64,000 nt of DNA from SIG607 sp036307305 (GCA_036307305.1 JAXJXV010000007.1:58157-122156); one strand, 5' to 3'. Counted from the stretch's first letter, positions 52,570-62,333 are shown. A program made the numbers and translations. The notes: generated by a model not told the origin, from the letters alone.

Positions 52570-54816
52570 ATGGCTCCAAGAAAAAAGAAAGAAACTGAAG
52601 CCGCGCCAAAGAAAAAAGGCTCAAATGCCTTTATTGCAGGTGCGGGTACCGTTATCGATCAAGAGGTAACGGAAACACTTAAATCCAACTTTATGCCTTA
52701 TGCTATGAGCATTATTGTGTCCCGCGCTATTCCTGAGATTGACGGCTTCAAGCCTTCTCACAGAAAGCTTCTTTATACTATGTATAATATGGGACTGCTT
52801 AACGGCTCAACTATAAAATCGGCAAATATAGTCGGTAGAACAATGCAGCTTAACCCTCACGGTGATGGCGCTATATACGAGACTATGGTGCGACTGAGCG
52901 AGGGCTACGAAGCATTACTGCATCCCTTTGTTGCATCAAAGGGCTCCTTCGGTAAGGCGTACTCAAGGGATATGGCCTATGCCGCTTCCCGTTATACCGA
53001 GGCAAAACTCGCTCCCATTTCTGCTGAGCTTTTTGCTGATATTGATAAGGATACGGTTGATTTCGTAGATAACTACGACGCAACTATGAAAGAGCCTGTA
53101 CTCTTTCCTGTAACTTTTCCGACCATTCTCGTTAATTCGAATATGGGTATTGCCGCAGGTATGGCAAGTAATATCTGTTCCTTTAACCTTAAAGAAGTTT
53201 GCGAAACAACTATTGCATACATTAAGGATAACGATATCAATGTGGCTGATACACTTCTTGCGCCTGATTTCCCAATCGGTGGTGAGCTTCTTTATAACAG
53301 GGAAGAAATTGAAAAGATTTATGAAACGGGTCGCGGTAGCTTTAAGGTTCGTGGTGTTTACACATTTGACAAGAAAAATAACTGTATAGATATAACCGAA
53401 ATTCCGCCTACCTCAACGAGTGAGGCGATTATTGAAAAGGTTATTGAGCTTGTAAAACTTAAAAAGATTACCGAAATCAATGATATACGTGATGAAACCG
53501 ACCTTTCGGGTCTTAAAATTACCATTGATTTAAAACGAGGAGCAGACCCTGATAAGCTGATGAAAAAGCTATACAGACTTACTCCCTTACAGGATAGCTT
53601 TGCCTGTAACTTTAATATTCTTATTGCAGGTTATCCAAAGGTAATGGGCATTAAGGAAATTATCAGTGAATGGGTTGCTTACAGAACTCTTTGCGTAAAG
53701 AGAAGGGTATATCATAGTCTTACTAAAGCAAAGGATAAATTGCATCTTTTAAAGGGTCTTTCCAAAATACTTCTTGATATTGATAAAGCTATTAAAATTG
53801 TAAGGGAAACTGCTGAGGAAAAAGAAGTAGTGCCTAATCTTATGATAGGCTTTGGTATTGACGAAATTCAGGCTGAATACGTTGCTGAAATAAAACTCCG
53901 CCACTTAAACCGCGAATATATATTAAAGCGTCTTGACGATATTGAAAAGCTTGAAAGCGAAATCGATGAGATGGAGAGTATTCTTAAATCCAACGCCAAG
54001 ATTTTAAAAATTATAGTAGGTGAATTAACCGAAGTTATAAAGAAATACGGAAGTGACAGAAAGACTAAGATTGTAAGCTTTGATGAAGCGGGTCTTGATT
54101 CGTTGGAAGAAAAAGAGGTTGATAATTCTCCCGTCACCTTCTTCTTTACAAATGACGGCTACTTTAAGAAAATCACGCCGTTATCACTTCGTATGAGTGG
54201 TGAGCAGAAGTGTAAGGAGGGCGACTTTATTACACAGACGGTTGAGTCCACAAATGCGGCAGAGCTTCTCTTCTTCACCAATAAACAACAGGTTTATAAA
54301 ACAACTGCGGAGGAATTTGCCGAAACAAAGGCAAGTGTGCTTGGCGATTATATACCTGCGAAGCTTGACTTCGACGAGGGTGAATTCCCTGTGTATATGA
54401 CTGTGGTTGATAAATATACGGGTTATATGCTCTTTGTTTATGAGAACGGAAGAATTTCAAAGGTCGCTTTGTCTTCTTACGAAACTAAAACTAACCGTAA
54501 AAAGCTTATAAAGGCTTACTGTGAAAAGTATCCGCTGTTCAAGGCTATTTATATTAAGGAAGAAACCGAGCTTATGCTTCGTTCCACAAATGGCAGAGTG
54601 CTTCTTGTTAACAGCGCCAACGTTCCTGCAAAGGGCGTCAAGGATAACGGCGGTATAGCGGTAATGACTCAAAAACGAGGACAGAAAATCGAGGCAGCAG
54701 AAATATATGTAAAGGGTTCTATTGAAAATGAGCACAGACTTAGAACCAGAACTCTGCCCGCCGCAGGTAATAAGCCTGTAGGAAGCGGTTCACAGGATGA
54801 AATGTCCTTTGAATAG
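52570..54816 (+). CDS. Type IIA topoisomerase subunit A (ParC/GyrA-like)
   Basis: A 748-residue DNA-breaking subunit. The N-terminal 20 residues are very basic (MAPRKKKETEAAPKKKGSN). The catalytic Tyr142 lies in AASRYTEAKL, after the winged-helix segments FMPYAMSIIVSRAIPEIDGFKPSHRKLLY and NPHGDGAIYETMVRL (in outline). A coiled-coil tower (about 370-500) and a C-terminal beta-propeller-like part follow. A motif TQKRGQKIEAA (about 700-710) recalls, but does not match, the GyrA box QRRGGKG, which favours a topoisomerase IV-type subunit. The protein is shorter than typical GyrA (about 820). AAGGAGAT precedes ATG. Confidence 0.86.
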   Translation: MAPRKKKETEAAPKKKGSNAFIAGAGTVIDQEVTETLKSNFMPYAMSIIVSRAIPEIDGFKPSHRKLLYTMYNMGLLNGSTIKSANIVGRTMQLNPHGDGAIYETMVRLSEGYEALLHPFVASKGSFGKAYSRDMAYAASRYTEAKLAPISAELFADIDKDTVDFVDNYDATMKEPVLFPVTFPTILVNSNMGIAAGMASNICSFNLKEVCETTIAYIKDNDINVADTLLAPDFPIGGELLYNREEIEKIYETGRGSFKVRGVYTFDKKNNCIDITEIPPTSTSEAIIEKVIELVKLKKITEINDIRDETDLSGLKITIDLKRGADPDKLMKKLYRLTPLQDSFACNFNILIAGYPKVMGIKEIISEWVAYRTLCVKRRVYHSLTKAKDKLHLLKGLSKILLDIDKAIKIVRETAEEKEVVPNLMIGFGIDEIQAEYVAEIKLRHLNREYILKRLDDIEKLESEIDEMESILKSNAKILKIIVGELTEVIKKYGSDRKTKIVSFDEAGLDSLEEKEVDNSPVTFFFTNDGYFKKITPLSLRMSGEQKCKEGDFITQTVESTNAAELLFFTNKQQVYKTTAEEFAETKASVLGDYIPAKLDFDEGEFPVYMTVVDKYTGYMLFVYENGRISKVALSSYETKTNRKKLIKAYCEKYPLFKAIYIKEETELMLRSTNGRVLLVNSANVPAKGVKDNGGIAVMTQKRGQKIEAAEIYVKGSIENEHRLRTRTLPAAGNKPVGSGSQDEMSFE

Positions 54817-54821
54817 CAAAA

Positions 54822-54843
54822 CCGCCTGAAAATTTTCAGGCGG
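54822..54843. terminator. Hairpin after the topoisomerase A gene
   Basis: A perfect inverted repeat CCGCCTGAAAA/TTTTCAGGCGG with no clear T run behind it. A TGTCGGA (54844-54850) and TCCGACA pair flanks the downstream bases, so a larger fold is possible. Confidence 0.5.
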
Positions 54844-54922
54844 CTGTCGGAATTTTAAGCAAACGCGAATAGCTCCGACAAAAATATGTTTACCTTTTTA
54901 TTTTCAAATATTCATTAATTAT

Positions 54923-54951
54923 TTGACAAATAAAGGATAAAGGTGTATTCT
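54923..54951 (+). promoter_or_regulatory. SigA-type promoter for valS
   Basis: A consensus TTGACA (54923-54928) and TATTCT (54946-54951) are spaced by 17 bases. The resulting leader is short and holds no T-box. Confidence 0.65.
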
Positions 54952-54992
54952 TAATAAGATTGATTTTTAATTTTAAATTGGAGGAAACTCTA

Positions 54993-57623
54993 GTGGCAAA
55001 AGAATTAGCAAAACAGTATAATCCGAAAGACGTTGAAGACCGCGTATATCAGTCGTGGCTTGACGGTAAATACTTTCACGCAAAAAGAGAGGAAGGAAAA
55101 CAAACCTATACAATAGTTATTCCTCCTCCAAACATAACGGGTCAGCTTCATATGGGACACGCCCTTGATAACACTCTTCAGGATGCTCTTATCCGTTTTA
55201 AGAGAATGCAGGGCTTTGATACCCTTTGGCTTCCGGGTACCGACCACGCTTCCATTGCAACCGAAGCAAAAATCGTTGCGAAAATGAAGGAAGAGGGCGT
55301 TACTAAAGAAGACCTTGGCAGAGAGGGCTTTTTGAAACGCGCTTGGGAATGGAAAGAGCAGTACGGTGGAAGAATCGTACAACAGCTTAAAAAGCTTGGT
55401 TCATCTTGTGACTGGGACAGACTTCGTTTTACTATGGACGAGGGCTGTAATAAGGCTGTTAAAGAGGTTTTCGTTAACCTTTATGAAAAGGACCTTATTT
55501 ATCGCGGTGAGCGTATTATTAACTGGTGTCCTCACTGCCTTACTTCTATTTCAGATGCTGAGGTTGAGTATGAGGACCAGGCAGGTCATTTCTGGCATCT
55601 TAGATATGCTCTTGCTGACGGAAGCGGCTATATAAACCTTGCTACCACCCGTCCCGAAACCTTGCTTGGCGATACTGCCGTTGCGGTTAATCCTAATGAT
55701 GAACGTTACAAGGATATGATAGGAAAGAACGTTATTCTTCCTATTGTTCATAGAGAAATACCCATTGTTGCCGACGATTACGTTGAAATGGATTTCGGTA
55801 CAGGCGTTGTTAAAATTACTCCTGCTCACGACCCTAACGACTTTGAGGTTGGACTTCGTCATAATCTTCCCGTTATTAATGTAATGACCGACGATGCAAA
55901 AATAACTGAAGATTATCCCGCCTATGCAGGTATGGACAGATACGAGGCAAGAAAGGCTATTGTTAAAGACCTTGAGGCTGAGGGTGCTCTTGTTAAAATA
56001 GAGGACTACAGCCATAACGTTGGTACCTGTTACCGTTGCTCAACAACTGTTGAACCGAGAGTTTCTAAACAGTGGTTTGTTAAAATGAAGCCACTGGCTA
56101 CTCCTGCTATTGATGCTGTTAAGAACGGGGAAACGAAGTTCGTTCCACAGCGTTTTGAAAAGGTTTATTTCCACTGGCTTGAAAATATCCGTGACTGGTG
56201 TATTTCCCGTCAGCTCTGGTGGGGACACCGTATCCCTGCGTGGTACTGCGCAGACTGCGGTGAGATAACCGTTTCTAAAGAGGATGCTACTTGCTGTGCT
56301 AAGTGTGGCAGTAAGAATATAGATCAAGACCCCGATACCCTTGATACGTGGTTCTCTTCTGCTCTCTGGCCGTTCTCAACTCTCGGTTGGCCTGATAATA
56401 CCGAAGACCTAAAACATTACTATCCTACAAACACTCTTGTAACAGGCTACGATATTATTCCTTTCTGGGTAATGCGTATGATGTTCTCGGGTATTGAACA
56501 TACAGGTCAGGTGCCTTTTGATACCGTTCTTATTCACGGTCTTGTTCGTGATGAGCAGGGAAGAAAGATGTCTAAATCCCTTGGTAACGGCGTTGACCCT
56601 CTTGAGATTATTGATAACTTTGGCGCCGATGCGCTTAGATTCTCTCTTATTACAGGTAACAGCCCAGGAAACGATATGCGTTATATTCCGTCCCGTGTTG
56701 AGTCCTGCAGAAACTTCGCTAACAAGATTTGGAACGCCGCGCGTTTCCTGCTTATGAATCTTGAAAATGATAAGGAAATGCCGCTTCCAAAGGACCTTGC
56801 TCTTGAGGATAAATGGATTCTTTCAAAGTATAATAAGCTTGTTAAGGACGTTACCGAAAATATTGATAAGTACGAGCTTGGTCTTGCGGCGCAGAAGCTT
56901 TACGATTTTATATGGGATGTATTCTGCGATTGGTATATTGAAATATGTAAGGAACGCCTTAACGGTGATAATAAGGAGTATGCCGATAATGCAAGAAGCG
57001 TACTTGTATATGTATTTGGCAATACGTTAAAGCTTCTCCATCCCTTTATGCCTTATATTACTGAGGAAATCTGGCAGTCACTTCCACACAGCGGCGAGTC
57101 TATTATGATAAGCGCTTGGCCTATCTATGATGAAACGCTTGATTTCACTGCTGATGAAGAGGATTTTGAAAAGATTATGGATGCGATTAAGGCTATCCGT
57201 AACAGAAGAAGCGAAATGAACGTTCCGCCCTCCAGAAAAGCAAAGGTATGTATCGCTACCTCTATGCAGGAAACCTTTAATGCAGGTACTTCTTACTTCT
57301 GTCGCCTTGCTTCAGCATCATCAGTTGAAGTTGCTGATAACTTCGATTTACAGGGCGCAGTTCGCGTAGTAACCGATGCGGCTAATATTTATATTCCTAT
57401 GAATGAGCTGGTTGACGCCGCTGCCGAAATAGCGCGTCTTGAAAAAGACCTTAAGAAAGCCCTTGACGATAAAATATTCTTTGAAAAGAAACTTAATAAT
57501 CCGGGCTTCGTTGCAAAGGCACCTGCTAACGTTCTTGAAGAACAAAAGGAAAAGCTTAAAAAGGTTGAGGATAAGATTGAGCTTATTAATCAGAGTATTG
57601 CAGACCTTAAAGCAATGCAGTAA
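54993..57623 (+). CDS. valS: Valyl-tRNA synthetase
   Basis: An 876-residue class I synthetase for valine. The HIGH-type motif is in PPPNITGQLHMGHALDN (about 38-54). The editing domain includes TTRPETLLGDTAVAV (about 215-229), the KMSKS motif is in GRKMSKSLGNGVDP (about 519-532), and the anticodon domain and a C-terminal coiled-coil arm (after about 810, ARLEKDLKKALDDK) complete the protein. The frame is open from 54960, but GGAGGAAA 5-12 bases before GTG 54993 marks the start. A zinc-like CADCGE-CCAKCGS pair lies in the catalytic domain insert. It is monocistronic and ends before a terminator. Confidence 0.96.
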   Translation: MAKELAKQYNPKDVEDRVYQSWLDGKYFHAKREEGKQTYTIVIPPPNITGQLHMGHALDNTLQDALIRFKRMQGFDTLWLPGTDHASIATEAKIVAKMKEEGVTKEDLGREGFLKRAWEWKEQYGGRIVQQLKKLGSSCDWDRLRFTMDEGCNKAVKEVFVNLYEKDLIYRGERIINWCPHCLTSISDAEVEYEDQAGHFWHLRYALADGSGYINLATTRPETLLGDTAVAVNPNDERYKDMIGKNVILPIVHREIPIVADDYVEMDFGTGVVKITPAHDPNDFEVGLRHNLPVINVMTDDAKITEDYPAYAGMDRYEARKAIVKDLEAEGALVKIEDYSHNVGTCYRCSTTVEPRVSKQWFVKMKPLATPAIDAVKNGETKFVPQRFEKVYFHWLENIRDWCISRQLWWGHRIPAWYCADCGEITVSKEDATCCAKCGSKNIDQDPDTLDTWFSSALWPFSTLGWPDNTEDLKHYYPTNTLVTGYDIIPFWVMRMMFSGIEHTGQVPFDTVLIHGLVRDEQGRKMSKSLGNGVDPLEIIDNFGADALRFSLITGNSPGNDMRYIPSRVESCRNFANKIWNAARFLLMNLENDKEMPLPKDLALEDKWILSKYNKLVKDVTENIDKYELGLAAQKLYDFIWDVFCDWYIEICKERLNGDNKEYADNARSVLVYVFGNTLKLLHPFMPYITEEIWQSLPHSGESIMISAWPIYDETLDFTADEEDFEKIMDAIKAIRNRRSEMNVPPSRKAKVCIATSMQETFNAGTSYFCRLASASSVEVADNFDLQGAVRVVTDAANIYIPMNELVDAAAEIARLEKDLKKALDDKIFFEKKLNNPGFVAKAPANVLEEQKEKLKKVEDKIELINQSIADLKAMQ

Positions 57624-57698
57624 TAAACGTAGATTCTGATAACAAAACTTCATACTTGCTAAAAAGCAGATGTAACTGGTACTTCTCATAAGGATGAT

Positions 57699-57732
57699 AA
57701 AAACCACGATGAATTTTATCGTGGTTTTTTAT
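57699..57732 (+). terminator. Intrinsic terminator after valS
   Basis: A perfect 11-bp stem AAAACCACGAT/ATCGTGGTTTT with a 7-base loop is followed by T residues. Confidence 0.85.
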
Positions 57733-57823
57733 ATTACTCCATTTGGTCGTAGCAATATAACTTGCCGTTAGAAAATTACTATCAAACATCTTGATAAAAT
57801 GGTAAAAACCGAAGACAATGTAA

Positions 57824-57958
57824 AATCTGGTATATCATATACATTTTAGCGTAGATTTATCTAATATAGGCAAATCTGGTGCTGACCTTGACGGTGACGG
57901 AGAGATTAATACCAGTGACCTTGCAACTCTAAAACTGAAATTAGCAGGAGCTTTTTAA
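57824..57958 (+). pseudogene. Remnant of a dockerin-coding 3' end
   Basis: The frame ends in ADLDGDGEINTSDLATLKLKLAG then a stop, which is the second half of a type I dockerin (calcium loop D-L-D-G-D-G-E-I-N-T-S-D plus the helix). It closely parallels the last dockerin repeat of the GH32 protein downstream. There is no start codon, and an in-frame stop lies at 57821-57823. The most likely origin is a duplicated or deleted dockerin gene. The remaining 200 bases of this gap hold only the hairpin repeats and a promoter. Confidence 0.75.
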
Positions 57959-57977
57959 ATTCCAATTTAGCAAAGTA

Positions 57978-58105
57978 GGGGAGGATTTGTTATCCTCCCG
58001 CAATATTTCTGCTAAACTAAACGGGCGGAAAACAATTCCGCCCCTACTAACGTTCAATATAGCCTTTGCGGGTATTTTGAAGGGGGAGGATTTGTTATCC
58101 TCCCC
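57978..58105. repeat. Three GC-rich palindromic hairpins (REP-like)
   Basis: GGGAGGAT/ATCCTCCC with a TTGTT loop occurs at 57979-57999 and again at 58083-58105. Between them is GGGCGGAA/TTCCGCCC with an AACAA loop at 58023-58043. The two outer copies share about 20 bases. Such hairpins look like short interspersed elements rather than terminators, because no T run follows. Confidence 0.75.
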
Positions 58106-58139
58106 TATGGCTTCCTTGCCTTAAAGTGTAGATTTTTTA

Positions 58140-58168
58140 TTGAAATTTCTGTATGGTTATTATATAAT
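58140..58168 (+). promoter_or_regulatory. SigA-type promoter for the GH32-dockerin gene
   Basis: TTGAAA (58140-58145) and a perfect TATAAT (58163-58168) are spaced by 17 bases. Confidence 0.75.
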
Positions 58169-58188
58169 TAAGCCTAAGGAGTGATGTT

Positions 58189-61100
58189 ATGAAAAAAGCT
58201 CTAGCGATAATATTATCTTTTATTATGATTTTATCTTCTTTTACCATCTCGGTTTCTTCATCTAACTTTGAACAGTCTACTATCGGACTTTCGGGATGGT
58301 CGGGTTTTAACGGATATTATTCTATTGAACAAAATACTGTTACTGTTGCTAACAACAATAACCGTAACAACTTCTTTTTATCTCCTGCAGATAAGCAGAT
58401 TAAATCCTTTGTGCTTGAGGCGGACGTTACAACTAATGCTTCACTTTCAACCACTGCGCCTCCTGCAGTGGGACTTGCTTTTGGTGTAACCGACCCTGAT
58501 ATTATAAACAAAACCGCAACGGGTTGGCCTAATGATTTCTTTGCTTTGCATATTCTTTTTAATAAAAATAATAATGCCGAAAATCCTACTCTTAACATAT
58601 TTAAAGCGGGTGGTAATACCTTTGGTACGTCGGTAATTAACGAATATAAGGACACCAACCGTTTAAAGCTTGTAATGGACGGAAATACGGCATACGTTTA
58701 TATTAACGGCGTGATGCTTTACAGCACAACCGTAACGGGATATAGCGGCGGTCAGATTGGTCTTTGTACATATAATGCTACTGCTACCTTTTCTAATATA
58801 AGCTTTATAAATCTTGAAGGTGTAAAACCGTCTGCCGATATGAACTGGACGGTCAACTCCACAATATATGAAAAAGCTAAATATAGCTTTAACTCCAGCG
58901 GTGATTTGACTCTTGATTTCGTAGACAACTGGAATAATTTCCTCACCACTGATGATATAAAGGTCACCGACAGCTTTATACTTGAAGCGGATTTAACCGC
59001 AACTTTAAATAATCTTACAGGCGCGGGATTTATATTAGGTGTAAACGAACAAAAAATAGAGTCGGATATATGGGCTTCAGAGCATCTTGCCGTAAAAATC
59101 GAACACGATACAAGTCAGGTGCGTATTCATAATCTTGGTATTGATGAATACTACGACCTTGAAAATTTTGACCCTGCGGCAAAAAATAACTTAAGGGTTG
59201 TTGTAAACGGCGCTAACGTAAAGGTTTACGTAAACAGTGTGCTTATAACCGACTTTGACTGCAATGAGCTTGTTAGCAGAACGTATAAGGCTATCGGCTT
59301 TAACGCTTATGACACGAAGGCTGTATACTCAAATATTAAGTACGTTAATATTGTAAGAGAAACGGTGGACGGCAGTTGGTACGGACTAAGCTCAAAAAGT
59401 ACCTTTAACAACGTTGCACAGGAAAAAATTAAGCTCAAATCAAATGCGGGGAATAACTACCTTGTTTCAAGCAACAATTTACGCTCTTTTACTATGGAAG
59501 CTACCGTCAGTCATACTACACAGTCGGCTGGTTTTCTTTTCGGCGCTCAGACCAATAACTGCAACGGTCTTAGTAAAAACTGGTATGCAGTGCATCTTAA
59601 CGGCGATTCTGTCCGTCTTTTCAATGAGGCTAATTACAATGCCGAGGGCGGTCTAAATATAAAGAAATCGGTTTCAGGTCTCGGCACACAAAAGAAACTT
59701 CGCCTTGTGGTAGAGGGCAACAGAATAAGAGTATACGTTAATAATCAGTTGCAGATAGACACCGTTGATACTCAGTATTTAGGCGGTTACGTTGGAGTAT
59801 GTAATTACTATACCGATACTACCTTTACGAATTTTACTGTTATAAATGACGGTGGTACGTTTGCTACCAATTTAGATGATTTTAATAAGCAAAGTGGTAA
59901 ATGGGAATATGCAAACGGATACGCAGGTACCTGCCTTAATGCTGAAGCGGCATACAACACTTCGGGATATAATCTTAATAAAGGCGAGGATTTTTCAGTA
60001 TCTGCAGATATTGTTTTTGAAGATGTTACCTCAAAAGCGGGTATAATCTTTGATGTAAAAAACGTAAACTCGCCGTCTGATTCTTATTGCTATGCTTATG
60101 TGGATGCAGAAAAATCTCTTGCAGGTATACTTACCTATAAAAATGGCGAAACACAGGTTAAAGAAGCACAAATTAATAAAGCTGAAAGTTATACGCTAAA
60201 GCTTGAGTGTGTTGACGGTATAGCGACGCTTTATATCAATAACATAGAAATTGTTAAAACGGATATTATTACCGACGGAGGATATATAGGTCTTGCGGTA
60301 TCTAAAGGTAAGGCGATTTTTAATAAGGTATATTCCTACTCTTTAGAGCCTACTGTACTTACAAGCCTTTCCCTTGTAGGAGCTGATATGAATATGGAAT
60401 TTGACCCTGCTACTGAAATATACACCGCGTCGGTTGATAATGACGTAAACAGTGTTACTGTAAAGGCAACGGGACCGTCACGCTGTATCGTTACTATCGG
60501 CGGTACCGCTGCTGAGGAAAAAACGGTAAATCTTACTGTTGGATATAATAAGATAGCAGTAGCAGTTACAAATACCGAAACCGCAGAAAAGGTAACTTAC
60601 TATGTAATTGTTCGTCGCGAATCTGACTATGAAACTATTTATAAAGAAGAAACGCGCGCCAAACTGCATTTTTCTGCTCAAGTAAAATATATGAACGACC
60701 CCAACGGTCTTGTATATAACGCTTACCGAGATGAGTATCATCTGTATTATCAGTACAGTCCTTATAATATGGGTCACGGGTTAAAAAGTTGGGGACACGC
60801 GGTGTCAAAGGACCTTGTTAACTGGGAAGAAAAGCCTATTGCTATATATGACGATAAAAACGGCTCTAAGTGGTCGGGTAGCGCGGTTATTGATAAAAAC
60901 AATACTACGGGATTTTTTGACGAATCTACCCATCCCGATGACCGTATGGTGCTTATAATTACCGACTGGATAGATGGCGAGGGTGCTTTTACAAGCATTG
61001 CATATTCTACCGATGGTGGTTATACATATAAATATTATAACGATGGAAAGCCGGTGCTTAGAGCTCAGGATGCTAAGGTAGTATGGCATGAAGAAACTTC

Positions 61101-62280
61101 TATGTGGTTACTTATTCCAACCTCTGGCATTATTTATTCTTCACCCGACCTTAAGAACTGGACTAATTCGGGAAGAACTTATCAGCAAAACGGCGCGGCA
61201 TTTCCTTGGTGGGAGTGTCAGGACCTATATCCTTTAAAGGTTGAGGGAGAGGATACTGAAAAATGGGTCTACAATGCGGCAGGTTCATGGTACGCCGTGG
61301 GCAGACTGGTGCATAATAACGGCACTTACAATTTCTATGCTGAAACTCCTGCTCAGCTTTATAACGGTGAATCCAATCAGGAAAAGGACAAAACTTTGTC
61401 AAACGGCTATTTCTTTGAACAGTCAGGTGACCAGTCGCTGTATGCTACACAGTCCTTCTATAATGATAAGTACGGCAGACGCCTTACTATAGGTTGGGTA
61501 CGTGAAACAACAACTACAAACACATGGCAGGGCTATCAGACCTTGACCTATGAGCAAAAGCTTGTTAGAACGGATAGTGGTTACACTCTGTACAGTTATC
61601 CTGTAAAGGAGCTTGAAAACCAGAGAGAAGAACTCATTTATAAAACAGAAAACGCTGTTGTAAATGAGAATACGAATATTTTGTCAAATACTAAAGGTCG
61701 TCTGTATGATATAAGCGCGGTTATTACCTTGGGAACAAATAGCAGTAAGGTTGGATTTACCTTAAGAGATAACGGCACTAACTATATTAAGGTGTATTAT
61801 GATGCCGACGAAGAGCTTCTTGTTGTGGATAAGAGCAATAGCGGAAGCATTTACACAAAAACGGCTTCAATGCCTATGTCTAAGCTTAACGGAGATAAGA
61901 TTAAGCTTAGAATAATTGTTGACGACGCCGTTCTTGAGATTTTCGGAAATGACGGTGAGGCGCCGATTGTTTCTCTTGCATATCCAAAGGTGAGTGAGGG
62001 TATGAGCTTCTTTGCCGAAGGGGATAGCGTGACTGTAAATAATATGGAGATTTACAGTATGCGTTCTATCTGGGAAAAAGAAAATTCTTTGCTCGGTGAT
62101 ATTGACAGAAACGGTAAGGTCGAAACCTCAGACCTTGCTGCATTAAAACTCTACCTTGCTGGAGTCGGTCAAGAGGAGAGCGTGGATAAGAAGGCCGCTG
62201 ACCTTGACGGTGATGGAAAAATCGGCACAAGCGACCTTGCAGTGCTAAAGCTTTATCTTGCGGGTGCAACAAATATTTAA
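58189..62280 (+). CDS. Secreted GH32 fructanase with lectin-like modules and type I dockerin
   Basis: A 1363-residue exported enzyme. The signal peptide is residues 1-25. Four tandem beta-sandwich modules follow (about 28-210, 220-390, 395-555, 560-718), each with an L-R/K-L-V-V-x-G-x-x-x-x-V-Y-I/V-N core; they resemble LamG/CBM66-type fructan-binding domains. A cadherin-like sandwich lies at about 722-810. The GH32 five-blade catalytic domain starts at about 824: the nucleophile motif is MNDPNG (Asp837) and the acid/base motif is WWECQDLYP (Glu1009). The RDP motif reads AQDAK (Asp961 kept). A GH32 C-terminal sandwich (about 1150-1290) and a two-loop dockerin (1302-1363) end the protein. Levan or inulin is the likely substrate. 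Confidence 0.9.
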   Translation: MKKALAIILSFIMILSSFTISVSSSNFEQSTIGLSGWSGFNGYYSIEQNTVTVANNNNRNNFFLSPADKQIKSFVLEADVTTNASLSTTAPPAVGLAFGVTDPDIINKTATGWPNDFFALHILFNKNNNAENPTLNIFKAGGNTFGTSVINEYKDTNRLKLVMDGNTAYVYINGVMLYSTTVTGYSGGQIGLCTYNATATFSNISFINLEGVKPSADMNWTVNSTIYEKAKYSFNSSGDLTLDFVDNWNNFLTTDDIKVTDSFILEADLTATLNNLTGAGFILGVNEQKIESDIWASEHLAVKIEHDTSQVRIHNLGIDEYYDLENFDPAAKNNLRVVVNGANVKVYVNSVLITDFDCNELVSRTYKAIGFNAYDTKAVYSNIKYVNIVRETVDGSWYGLSSKSTFNNVAQEKIKLKSNAGNNYLVSSNNLRSFTMEATVSHTTQSAGFLFGAQTNNCNGLSKNWYAVHLNGDSVRLFNEANYNAEGGLNIKKSVSGLGTQKKLRLVVEGNRIRVYVNNQLQIDTVDTQYLGGYVGVCNYYTDTTFTNFTVINDGGTFATNLDDFNKQSGKWEYANGYAGTCLNAEAAYNTSGYNLNKGEDFSVSADIVFEDVTSKAGIIFDVKNVNSPSDSYCYAYVDAEKSLAGILTYKNGETQVKEAQINKAESYTLKLECVDGIATLYINNIEIVKTDIITDGGYIGLAVSKGKAIFNKVYSYSLEPTVLTSLSLVGADMNMEFDPATEIYTASVDNDVNSVTVKATGPSRCIVTIGGTAAEEKTVNLTVGYNKIAVAVTNTETAEKVTYYVIVRRESDYETIYKEETRAKLHFSAQVKYMNDPNGLVYNAYRDEYHLYYQYSPYNMGHGLKSWGHAVSKDLVNWEEKPIAIYDDKNGSKWSGSAVIDKNNTTGFFDESTHPDDRMVLIITDWIDGEGAFTSIAYSTDGGYTYKYYNDGKPVLRAQDAKVVWHEETSMWLLIPTSGIIYSSPDLKNWTNSGRTYQQNGAAFPWWECQDLYPLKVEGEDTEKWVYNAAGSWYAVGRLVHNNGTYNFYAETPAQLYNGESNQEKDKTLSNGYFFEQSGDQSLYATQSFYNDKYGRRLTIGWVRETTTTNTWQGYQTLTYEQKLVRTDSGYTLYSYPVKELENQREELIYKTENAVVNENTNILSNTKGRLYDISAVITLGTNSSKVGFTLRDNGTNYIKVYYDADEELLVVDKSNSGSIYTKTASMPMSKLNGDKIKLRIIVDDAVLEIFGNDGEAPIVSLAYPKVSEGMSFFAEGDSVTVNNMEIYSMRSIWEKENSLLGDIDRNGKVETSDLAALKLYLAGVGQEESVDKKAADLDGDGKIGTSDLAVLKLYLAGATNI

Positions 62281-62295
62281 AAATAAATAATTTTT

Positions 62296-62333
62296 AAAAA
62301 CCTGTCGACTGACTTCGACAGGTTTTTTATTTT
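62296..62333 (+). terminator. Intrinsic terminator after the GH32 gene
   Basis: A 13-bp stem AAAAACCTGTCGA/TCGACAGGTTTTT with a 6-base loop is followed by a T-rich tail. Confidence 0.85.

Noticed and set aside
54844..54992. T-box riboswitch before valS
   Set aside because: valS is often T-box regulated, but no specifier loop, T-box sequence or terminator stem is visible, and the promoter is only about 40 bases from the start.
54960..54992. Longer valS start at ATT-rich upstream frame
   Set aside because: It has no ribosome binding site, while GTG 54993 has GGAGGAAA at proper distance and gives the conserved N-terminus.
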